NCBI GenBank assembly: GCA_029257465.1
Contig: JARIBG010000163.1
Span: 1 to 37,377, forward strand
Source of the DNA: Arthrobacter sp.
GTDB taxonomy: Bacteria; Actinomycetota; Actinomycetes; Actinomycetales; Micrococcaceae
DNA length: 37,377 nucleotides
Direction of reading: 5' to 3'
Position numbers and translations under genes: made by a program
Shown here: positions 25,102-31,089 of the stretch, piece by piece
Layout: each line of letters begins with the position of its first letter
Numbering within the stretch: position 1 is the stretch's first letter
Notes under the pieces: generated by a model
Database searches by the model: none
Told to the model about the DNA's origin: nothing
What the model saw: only the letters and a program-made list of their open reading frames with translations

Positions 25102-26742
25102 ATGGCCCAGCACGAGCGCCCGCAGCCGATCCTCTATCGCAACGGATCGGTCTACAGTCCGGCTGATCCCTTCGCCACCGCCATGCTCGTCGACGGCGGC
25201 ACGGTGGCCTGGGTGGGGTCCGAACACGCCGCCGCGAATCTCGCCGGGCCCGGTGTGCTTTCCGTCGATCTGGACGGTGCACTGATCACACCCGGCTTCG
25301 TCGATGCCCACACGCACACCACCGAGACGGGCATTGCCCTCGGTTCCATCGATCTCACGGCCTGCGGCTCGTTGCGTGATCTCCTCGATGCGGTGGCGGC
25401 CGCCGCCGACGCAGGCGCCTCGATGATCCTCGGGTACGGCTGGGACGAGTCGACGTGGCCCGGGAAGCGTGTGCCCACAGCCGCCGAGCTCGATCGCGCA
25501 GGGAAAGGCGCCCTGGTCTACCTCGCACGAGCCGACATCCATTCGGCCGTGGTCTCCGGATCCCTGGCGGCAGGACTGGAGCTGGCGCAGATCGACGGGT
25601 GGAATGACGGGTTCGTCGTCCGTGCCGCGCATGAGGCAGCGCGAAAGGCCACGCGGCAGCTCTCCGCGGACCAGCGACGCAGCTACCAGCAGGCGGCCCT
25701 CACCCACGCCGCCTCCCGCGGCTATGTCGCCGTCACGGAGATGGCGGCCCCGCACATCGCCCCTCGCGAGGATCTCGAGACCCTGCTCACCATCGACGGC
25801 GCCGCCCACGATCTGCCGTTGCCCGAGGTGATTCCGTACTGGGCCCAGCTGACCTCGTCGGCGGGAGAGGTCAGGGAACTGATGCAGGGCTTCGGGGGCA
25901 GGCTGGCCGGTCTTGCCGGGGACCTCAACGTGGACGGTTCCATCGGGTCCCGTACGGCAGCGCTCCGCGAGGACTACAGCGACGCTCCGGGGAACCGGGG
26001 AACGCTCTACCTGGGCGAGGACGACGTCGCCGGTCACCTCCTCGCCGCGACGGCGGAGACCGTCCAGGCCGGCTTCCACGTCATCGGCGACGCCGGGCTC
26101 GACGTCGTCCTGAGCGGACTCGAGGCGACGGCGCGCGAGCTGGGCGTGGAGGAGGTCCGTCGCGCCCGTCATCGCCTGGAGCACGTGGAAATCGCCGACG
26201 ACGCCGCAATAGCGTCACTCGTGCACTTCGGGGTCGCCGTCAGTGGCCAACCGGTCTTCGATGCCCTCTGGGGTCAGGACAACGGGCTGTACGCCCAGCG
26301 CCTGGGTGCTCGGAAGACCGGCATGAACCGCTTCGGCTCACTTCTGGCGCAGGGCACCCTGGTGGCACTGGGTTCCGACAGCCCCGTCACGCCGCTCGAC
26401 CCCTGGGCATCCGTTCGTGCCTGCCTGCAGCACACCACGAGCGCCGAGAGGATCTCCGCGCGGGCCGCGTTCATCGCCCACACCCGCGCCGGCTGGAGAC
26501 TCTCCGGTCGTAGCCCGATGCTGGGCCAGCTGGCACCCGGTACACCTGCGTCGTTCGCCGTCTGGAAGGTCGACGAACTGATGGTGCAGGCCCCCGACAA
26601 CCGGGTGCAGTCCTGGAGCACGGACCCCCGGGCGGGTACTCCGCTCCTGCCGGCCCTCGACACGGAGAACGCCCCGGTATGCCTGGAGACCGTCCACGAG
26701 GGACACCGCCTCTTCGGCGTCGCCGGGTTCGCCGAGCGGTAG
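25102..26742 (+). CDS. Amidohydrolase, YtcJ-like
   Basis: This cytoplasmic metal-dependent hydrolase belongs to the amidohydrolase superfamily, YtcJ-like group. The metal-binding HTHTTE follows PGFVDA near residue 65. A carboxylated-lysine-type centre is not obvious. GDLNVDGSIGSRTAAL near 275, HVIGDAGL near 320, RHRLEHVEI near 355, and LGSDSPVTPLDPW near 425 fit the group. Length (546) is typical. The substrate is unknown. Two starts are possible: GTG 25087, overlapping an AGGAAG sequence, or ATG 25102 with AGGAAG 14 bases away. I prefer ATG because it begins closer to conserved sequence, with moderate certainty. It ends 449 bp before the next protein gene. Confidence 0.87.
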   Translation: MAQHERPQPILYRNGSVYSPADPFATAMLVDGGTVAWVGSEHAAANLAGPGVLSVDLDGALITPGFVDAHTHTTETGIALGSIDLTACGSLRDLLDAVAAAADAGASMILGYGWDESTWPGKRVPTAAELDRAGKGALVYLARADIHSAVVSGSLAAGLELAQIDGWNDGFVVRAAHEAARKATRQLSADQRRSYQQAALTHAASRGYVAVTEMAAPHIAPREDLETLLTIDGAAHDLPLPEVIPYWAQLTSSAGEVRELMQGFGGRLAGLAGDLNVDGSIGSRTAALREDYSDAPGNRGTLYLGEDDVAGHLLAATAETVQAGFHVIGDAGLDVVLSGLEATARELGVEEVRRARHRLEHVEIADDAAIASLVHFGVAVSGQPVFDALWGQDNGLYAQRLGARKTGMNRFGSLLAQGTLVALGSDSPVTPLDPWASVRACLQHTTSAERISARAAFIAHTRAGWRLSGRSPMLGQLAPGTPASFAVWKVDELMVQAPDNRVQSWSTDPRAGTPLLPALDTENAPVCLETVHEGHRLFGVAGFAER

Positions 26743-26831
26743 GATCCGGCAAGATCGGACCGACATCCCGAAGAGCGCTGCTACCCCTGGCTGACCTGCG
26801 TCGATGGACGTGTGCGCAGGTCAGAGGCGCG

Positions 26832-26859
26832 TTGACACGTACTCCACAGCACGTAAACT
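26832..26859 (+). promoter_or_regulatory. Near-consensus promoter TTGACA-16-TAAACT
   Basis: TTGACA (26832-26837), a 16-bp spacer, and TAAACT (26854-26859) form the best -35/-10 pair in the window. The predicted transcript start is about 26866. No credible gene begins downstream for 330 bp, so it most likely drives a non-coding RNA. Confidence 0.65.
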
Positions 26860-26865
26860 TTTGCC

Positions 26866-27076
26866 CTACGGGTTGGCAGACCCCCTGCCGGGGACAACCT
26901 GGGCGAACCCCCCGGGCGCAACGCATCGGCCTCTGCGGAGGGCGCATGGTGTTCGCTGCGTAGGGTCGTCACTCCAAGGGCAGGTCCACTCACCACTAGA
27001 CAACGGTGGCGGCATTCTCGTCGGCACCGGCACGAAGGTGAGGGGGCCTGCCTGAGTGCTGTCAGCAGGGGCGCAC
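26866..27076 (+). ncRNA. Candidate structured small RNA
   Basis: The 449-bp gap 26743-27191 has no credible protein gene. Downstream of a near-consensus promoter the sequence folds into two domains. Domain 1 is closed by CCCTACG (26864-26870) with CGTAGGG (26959-26965). Inside it are a local hairpin, GGTTG (26871-26875) with CAACC (26895-26899) holding GCAG/CTGC, and a second helix GCGAAC (26903-26908) with GTTCGC (26951-26956). Domain 2 is a long hairpin: 26979-26994 with 27037-27052 pairs at 15 of 16 positions, with an inner stem CGGTG (27004-27008) and CACCG (27025-27029). The closing stem begins at the -10-proximal edge, so the true 5' end may be at 26864-26866. The 3' end is uncertain, somewhere between 27053 and 27085. 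I cannot name the family; raiA-motif, Ms1/6S-like RNA or an undescribed class are open possibilities. The next gene has its own promoter, so this is unlikely to be only a leader. Confidence 0.6.
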
Positions 27077-27115
27077 CACCTTCGGAGGACCGGTCGGAAC
27101 CCATAGCGGGTCGCC

Positions 27116-27121
27116 TATACT
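27116..27121 (+). promoter_or_regulatory. -10 element (TATACT) for the mannosyltransferase gene
   Basis: TATACT lies 70 bases before GTG 27192; only a weak -35 candidate (TCGGAA, 27094-27099) is visible. The leader of about 64 bases contains a perfect 6-bp hairpin GCTCCG-CGTC-CGGAGC at 27131-27146 and the ribosome-binding site GGAAGAGG at 27175-27182. Confidence 0.5.
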
Positions 27122-27191
27122 TGCAGACTGGCTCCGCGTCCGGAGCACAGTTCCTGCGCTCAGCGCGCACCGACGGAAGAGGTCCACCCGC

Positions 27192-27926
27192 GTGCGAGTC
27201 GTCACGATCATCCCCACCTACAACGAGATCGAGTCGCTCCCGCGCACCCTCGCACGTCTACGAGCCGCAGTTCCCTCCTGCGACGTACTGATCGTCGACG
27301 ACAGCAGCCCCGACGGCACCGGCGAGCTCGCGGACGAGGCAGCAGCCGCCGATGACCAGGTCCACGTACTGCACCGTCCCGGGAAGGAAGGCCTCGGTGC
27401 CGCGTACATCGCCGGCTTCCGCTGGGCACTGTCGCGGGAGTACGACGTGCTCGTCGAGATGGATGCCGACGGCTCGCACAGGCCAGAACAGCTGCAGGGA
27501 CTGCTCGACGCCGTGGACGGGGCGGATCTGGTGATCGGCAGCCGCTGGGTCAAGGGTGGCAGCGTGGAGAACTGGCCGCTGCATCGCACACTGCTCTCGC
27601 GCGCCGGAAGTCTCTACTCGAGGATCATGCTCGGCCTACCGGTCCGGGATATCACCGCCGGCTTCCGCGTCTTCCGGCGCTCCACGCTCGAGGCACTGGA
27701 TCTGACCGCCGTCGAATCGGTCGGGTACGGCTTCCAGGTCGACATGACCTTCAGGGTGGCGCGACTGGGTCTGCGGATCGTGGAAGTACCGATCACATTC
27801 GTGGAGCGTGAACTCGGAGCCTCGAAGATGAGCGGGAACATCGTCATCGAGGCCATCATCAATGTGACGCGCTGGGGACTGGCCGCCCGATGGGCGAAGC
27901 TCTTTGGTAGTACGGCAGTGTCCTGA
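27192..27926 (+). CDS. ppm1: Polyprenol monophosphomannose synthase (GT2 family)
   Basis: This 244-residue glycosyltransferase family 2 enzyme is the DPM1/Ppm1 type, which transfers mannose from GDP-mannose to polyprenyl phosphate for lipomannan and protein mannosylation. The N-terminus [18 protein letters not shown], the nucleotide-binding [11 protein letters not shown], the catalytic metal site [34 protein letters not shown], and [18 protein letters not shown] are all typical. The end [19 protein letters not shown] is the membrane-facing C-terminus. It lacks the extra acyltransferase (Lnt) domain fused in some mycobacteria. It converges with rbpA, sharing the strong hairpin at 27955-27986. 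Its neighbour order with rbpA is conserved across actinobacteria. Confidence 0.9.
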   Translation: MRVVTIIPTYNEIESLPRTLARLRAAVPSCDVLIVDDSSPDGTGELADEAAAADDQVHVLHRPGKEGLGAAYIAGFRWALSREYDVLVEMDADGSHRPEQLQGLLDAVDGADLVIGSRWVKGGSVENWPLHRTLLSRAGSLYSRIMLGLPVRDITAGFRVFRRSTLEALDLTAVESVGYGFQVDMTFRVARLGLRIVEVPITFVERELGASKMSGNIVIEAIINVTRWGLAARWAKLFGSTAVS

Positions 27927-27954
27927 CCGTCCGGAAGGACGAACAGGTCAGACG

Positions 27955-27986
27955 CGAAAGGCACCCGCCTCGGAGGGTGCCTTTCG
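27955..27986. terminator. Bidirectional terminator between ppm1 and rbpA
   Basis: CGAAAGGCACCC (27955-27966) and GGGTGCCTTTCG (27975-27986) are perfect 12-bp arms around an 8-base loop. The AAAG/CTTT ends provide T-rich tracts on both strands, so it can serve both convergent genes. Confidence 0.85.
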
Positions 27987-28000
27987 TGGTTCTCGTACGG

Positions 28001-28348
28001 TCAGGCCGTGCGGCGCTCTCCGCGGCGTTCGCGCAGGATGGTCAACCGGTCCTGGAGGATCTGCTCGAGCTCCTCCATGGAGCGCCGTTCCAGGAGCATG
28101 TCCCAGTGGGTACGGACAGGCTTGTCGTTGGAGGTGTCGGGCTTCTCGCCATCGACGAGCAGCGCCTCCTTGCCGGTCTTCGAGACCCAGGTGGGCGGAA
28201 TGTCCGCCTCTGAGGAGAATGTGACGAAGACGCGCTCCCCATCGGCGCAGCGGTACTCCACGCGCTGACGGGGTGCGGGCTCGACGCCGGACTCGGTCTC
28301 CATCGATTGCGCTCCGAGGCGCATGCCACGCAGGCTGCGATCGCTCAT
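28001..28348 (-). CDS. rbpA: RNA polymerase-binding protein RbpA
   Basis: RbpA binds the sigma factor and RNA polymerase and stabilises open complexes at actinobacterial promoters. The 115-residue protein has the N-terminal tail SLRGMRLGAQSMETE, the core barrel (RVEYRCADGERVFVTFSSEADIPPTWVS), and the sigma-interaction segment PVRTHWDMLLERRSMEELEQIL with the arginine-rich end. Only one cysteine (Cys34) remains in the core, so it cannot form the zinc site seen in Streptomyces RbpA; the Mycobacterium protein also lacks that site. ATG 28348 follows AGGAG by about 7 bases. A -10 (TATACT) about 94 bases upstream gives a leader of about 86 bases. Confidence 0.95.
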   Translation of the reverse strand: MSDRSLRGMRLGAQSMETESGVEPAPRQRVEYRCADGERVFVTFSSEADIPPTWVSKTGKEALLVDGEKPDTSNDKPVRTHWDMLLERRSMEELEQILQDRLTILRERRGERRTA

Positions 28349-28441
28349 GATTGTCTCCTACTCACCGTTCTACGCTTCACCTGCACAACGTCGGATCATC
28401 GGAGCGTATTCCGGTCGACGCCACGCAGGCACAAACAACTA

Positions 28442-28447
28442 AGTATA
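28442..28447 (-). promoter_or_regulatory. -10 element (TATACT) for rbpA
   Basis: TATACT on the minus strand lies about 94 bases before the rbpA ATG. Its -35 region falls inside the SPFH terminator hairpin (28456-28482), so terminator and promoter overlap. Confidence 0.5.
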
Positions 28448-28455
28448 CAGACACC

Positions 28456-28482
28456 GGCCGTCACCGCTCAGCGGTGACGGCC
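28456..28482 (-). terminator. Terminator of the NfeD-SPFH operon
   Basis: GGCCGTCACCGC and GCGGTGACGGCC form a perfect 12-bp stem with a 3-base loop, 12 bp beyond the SPFH stop codon. On the minus strand it is followed by GGTGTCTGTATACTT, which is moderately T-rich and contains the rbpA -10. Confidence 0.75.
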
Positions 28483-28493
28483 TCCAGGCACGG

Positions 28494-29426
28494 CTAACCC
28501 TGTGTGGTGAGCTCCGGACCATCTGCGGGGGAGTCCGGGGTGGTGGTGCCGAGGACATTGCCGATCCCCTTCAGGGCCTCACCGACCTCGCTCGGGATGA
28601 TCCAGAGCTTGTTGGAGGATCCGTCCGCGAGCTTCGGCAGGGTCTGCAGATACTGGTAGGCAAGCAGCTTCTGCGTCGGATTTCCCTTGTGGATGGCATC
28701 GAACACTTTGTGGATCGCCTGGGCCTCGCCGTCGGCGCGCAGGATCGCGGCCTTGGCGTCGCCCTCGGCTGCGAGGATGGCCGCCTGACGCTGGCCCTCG
28801 GCCGTGAGGATCTGCGACTGCTTCGTACCCTCCGCGGTGAGGATTGCCGCTCTGCGGTCGCGCTCGGCGCGCATCTGCTTCTCCATGGAGTCCTGGATGG
28901 ACAGGGGCGGATCGATGGCCTTGAGTTCCACGCGGCCCACCCGGATACCCCAGCGGCCGGTCGCGTCGTCGAGTACGCCGCGCAGTTGGCCGTTGATCTG
29001 GTCGCGGGACGTGAGCGCCTGCTCGAGGTTGAGTCCGCCGACGACGTTCCTCAGAGTGGTGGTGGTCAACTGCTCGACCGCCTGGATGTAGTTGGCGATC
29101 TCGTACGTCGCCGCCCTGGCGTCGGTGACCTGGAAGTAGACCACGGTGTCGATCGACACCACGAGGTTGTCCTCCGTGATGACCGGCTGGGGCGGGAAGG
29201 AGACCACTTGCTCGCGGAGATCGAGGATCGGCAGCAACCGGTCCACGAAAGGGATCAGGATGGTCAGGCCCGGATTGAGCGTGCGCTGGTACTTGCCGAG
29301 CCGCTCGACCACTCCGGCGCGGGCCTGCGGGATGATGCGGACCGATTTCACGAGTACGACGAGAACGAAGATGATGAGGACGACCAGGACCAGGGTGAGG
29401 CCGATCGTTCCGGGTGAGCCGTTCAT
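28494..29426 (-). CDS. SPFH/Band 7 (stomatin-like) membrane protein
   Basis: This 310-residue protein has one N-terminal membrane helix (LTLVLVVLIIFVLVVLV), then the SPFH domain (VRIIPQARAGVVERLGKYQRTLNPGLTILIPFVDRLLP, VVSFPPQPVITEDNLVVSIDTVVYFQVTD). A helical region follows with repeated (I)LTAEG/ILAAEG units at about 200-245 that forms a coiled coil. Members oligomerise and organise membrane microdomains or support membrane proteases. The open frame continues upstream, but ATG 29426 has AAGGGG 6 bases ahead. It follows the NfeD-like gene by 76 bp, the usual NfeD/stomatin pair. It ends at the hairpin 28456-28482. Confidence 0.92.
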   Translation of the reverse strand: MNGSPGTIGLTLVLVVLIIFVLVVLVKSVRIIPQARAGVVERLGKYQRTLNPGLTILIPFVDRLLPILDLREQVVSFPPQPVITEDNLVVSIDTVVYFQVTDARAATYEIANYIQAVEQLTTTTLRNVVGGLNLEQALTSRDQINGQLRGVLDDATGRWGIRVGRVELKAIDPPLSIQDSMEKQMRAERDRRAAILTAEGTKQSQILTAEGQRQAAILAAEGDAKAAILRADGEAQAIHKVFDAIHKGNPTQKLLAYQYLQTLPKLADGSSNKLWIIPSEVGEALKGIGNVLGTTTPDSPADGPELTTQG

Positions 29427-29502
29427 ATATCCCCTTGATTGTGGTGCTGTACCCCTACGGGACGCAGGAGGCGGAGCAGCTGGCTGGAAGCGGGCGTGGT
29501 GC

Positions 29503-29982
29503 CTATCCGGCGGTGGCCGGGGGACGATCGCTCCCCGGAGCGGCGGGCTCGACGACCGCTGTCGCGCCGTCGATCCGTGCCACGGACAAGCGGGCACCCG
29601 CCGGAAGCGGAGCGCCGTCGGCCGACCGGGCCGTCCAGGTGTCGCCACCGATCTTCACCGTCCCGGAAAGGCTCGTCACGGGTTCCAGGGCCAGAGCCAC
29701 GGAACCGACGAGCCGGTCCATGTTGTCCAACTGGTCCGCCGGGCCCTTCTGGAGATGCCGCACCGCTACAGGCCGTACGAGCAGGATCATCAGCAGTGAC
29801 ACAACGGCGAAGACCACAATCTGCAGCGCCACTCCCACTCCGGTGAGGGCCGCGACAAGACCTCCGAGCGCTCCGACCGAGAGCATGATGAAGAACAGAT
29901 CCAGGGTCAGTGTCTCCACCGCTGCGAGCCCGAGGAACAGGACGAGCCAGAGAATCCAACCGTTGTCGAGCAACCAGTCCAT
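29503..29982 (-). CDS. NfeD-like membrane protein
   Basis: This 159-residue protein has about four membrane helices in residues 5-80 (WILWLVLFLGLAAVETLTL; LFFIMLSVGALGGLVAAL; VALQIVVFAVVSLLMILLV) followed by a C-terminal OB-fold domain (LVGSVALALEPVTSLSGTVKIGGDTWTARS). This is the short NfeD1b form without a protease domain. NfeD proteins pair with stomatin/SPFH partners, as here. ATG 29982 follows AAGGGG by about 7 bases, the same site as in the SPFH gene; the longer upstream frame adds residues with no conservation visible. Confidence 0.88.
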   Translation of the reverse strand: MDWLLDNGWILWLVLFLGLAAVETLTLDLFFIMLSVGALGGLVAALTGVGVALQIVVFAVVSLLMILLVRPVAVRHLQKGPADQLDNMDRLVGSVALALEPVTSLSGTVKIGGDTWTARSADGAPLPAGARLSVARIDGATAVVEPAAPGSDRPPATAG

Positions 29983-30084
29983 GGTGCAACCCCTTGATCC
30001 GGCACTGCACGGAGCAATGCCTTGTCCAATCATCGCAAAGGCCTCCGACATTACCTAGGCCATCGGGTGCGGCAGGGCCCGTCG

Positions 30085-30975
30085 TTATGCTTCCGTGCCC
30101 TCCTGCACCAGCGCGTGCCGGCCCTGCTCCATGGGTCGGCCGGCCTCCGTGAGGACCTGGACGGTGAACCGCGCAGCAACATCGAGCGGTGCGCGCGGAC
30201 GGCCCTGATCAAAAGCGCCTGGCTGCTTGTGCCCATGATGGGCAGCGGGACCCATGACCAGTGCCGACCGGGCCAGGTCGCAGGGCAGGGTCATGGTGTA
30301 GTCGAGCTCTTCCCGGTGCACCTCGACGAGCCTGCCCTCGAACGCCGCGACGACGTCGTCGGCTTTCTGCTCCGGCACCGCGAGGAGCGGGCCCACGGAC
30401 TCCAGTCCGGCGAGGTGTCCTGGCCGGGGGGTCACGACGACGACGCAGCCGCCCGGCGCGAGCACCCGGGCGAACTCGGCAGGGTTCCGCGGTGCGAAGA
30501 CATTGAGGAGAACGTCCACCGACCGGGAAGACACCGGCAGGGGCCGCCAGAGATCCCAGACGATACTGATCCCGCCGGGGAGCCTGCGGGCAGCCCGCCG
30601 CAGGGCGATCTTCGAGATGTCCAGGGCCACGGGGAACGCAGCAGGCCAGGACTCGGCGAGGCCCTCGAGGTAGTACCCCGTTCCCGCACCGGCGTCGAGC
30701 ACCACGGCGGGCACGTCCACGTGGGCGCGCGCTGCGGACACGAGGGCGTGGCGGAGCCGGTCGTAGTGGCCGGAACCGAGGAAGTCCTCCCGCGCGCGGA
30801 CCATCTCCACCGTATCGCCCTCGAACGGCGTGCCCTGTCCCGTCAGCAGATTGACGTAGCCCTGTCGGGCGGCGTCGAAACGGTGCCCGGCAGGGCAGGT
30901 GAGCGCCCGATCAGCGCGGGCGAGAGCCTGCTCGCAGACAGGGCAGACCAGGAGGAAGGGAGGAAGAGCGGGCAT
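30085..30975 (-). CDS. RlmA-family 23S rRNA (guanine-N1)-methyltransferase
   Basis: This 296-residue methyltransferase has an N-terminal zinc ribbon (Cys11, Cys14, Cys27, His31 in CPVC and CPAGH), then the linker RQGYVNLL and the SAM-binding motif VVLDAGAGTGYYLEGL near residue 92. NVFAPRNPAEFARVLAPGG is the catalytic region. RlmA-type enzymes methylate G745 or G748 of 23S rRNA in the exit tunnel; the G748 form gives tylosin resistance, so the exact target is open. The long open frame upstream is not used: a TACGCT element ends 6 bases before ATG 30975 (leaderless pattern). It is divergent from the S9 peptidase gene across 114 bp. Confidence 0.88.
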   Translation of the reverse strand: MPALPPFLLVCPVCEQALARADRALTCPAGHRFDAARQGYVNLLTGQGTPFEGDTVEMVRAREDFLGSGHYDRLRHALVSAARAHVDVPAVVLDAGAGTGYYLEGLAESWPAAFPVALDISKIALRRAARRLPGGISIVWDLWRPLPVSSRSVDVLLNVFAPRNPAEFARVLAPGGCVVVVTPRPGHLAGLESVGPLLAVPEQKADDVVAAFEGRLVEVHREELDYTMTLPCDLARSALVMGPAAHHGHKQPGAFDQGRPRAPLDVAARFTVQVLTEAGRPMEQGRHALVQEGTEA

Positions 30976-30981
30976 GGGCCC

Positions 30982-30987
30982 AGCGTA
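30982..30987 (-). promoter_or_regulatory. -10 element (TACGCT) for leaderless rlmA-like gene
   Basis: TACGCT on the minus strand is followed by GGGCCC (6 bases) and ATG 30975. No Shine-Dalgarno is present. Confidence 0.45.
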
Positions 30988-31053
30988 GAGACATCCGGCC
31001 CGGCAGGAATCCACCCCGACGCGAATCGTGCCACACCGATCCTGCCCGCACCG

Positions 31054-31082
31054 TTGACTCAGGCCACTGTTTCCGGTCTGAT
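31054..31082 (+). promoter_or_regulatory. -35/-10 (TTGACT-17-TCTGAT) for leaderless S9 peptidase
   Basis: TTGACT (31054-31059), a 17-bp spacer and TCTGAT (31077-31082) are followed by 7 bases and ATG 31090. AGGAGG touches the ATG directly, with no spacer, so it cannot work as a ribosome-binding site for this codon. This supports a leaderless start. Confidence 0.5.
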
Positions 31083-31089
31083 CAGGAGG

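Noticed and set aside
23068-26184. Very long minus-strand open frame (about 1038 codons) across the helicase and amidohydrolase
   Set aside because: It is antisense to two well-recognised genes. Long antisense frames are expected in GC-rich coding DNA, and its translation is rich in Arg, Gly and His with no domain.
26804-27055. Small open frames in the 26743-27191 gap, for example 83 codons at 26804
   Set aside because: No ribosome-binding site and no typical codon pattern; they begin before or inside the promoter and cross the base-paired RNA helices.
26866-27076. Interpretation of the structured region as RNase P RNA, tmRNA or SRP RNA
   Set aside because: The conserved cores of those RNAs as I know them (for example the tmRNA tRNA-like end or the SRP GGAA tetraloop region) are not present.
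30022-31089. Upstream extension of the S9 peptidase frame (356 codons)
   Set aside because: It runs antisense through the rlmA-like gene. The -35/-10 pair and conserved N-terminus place the start at 31090.
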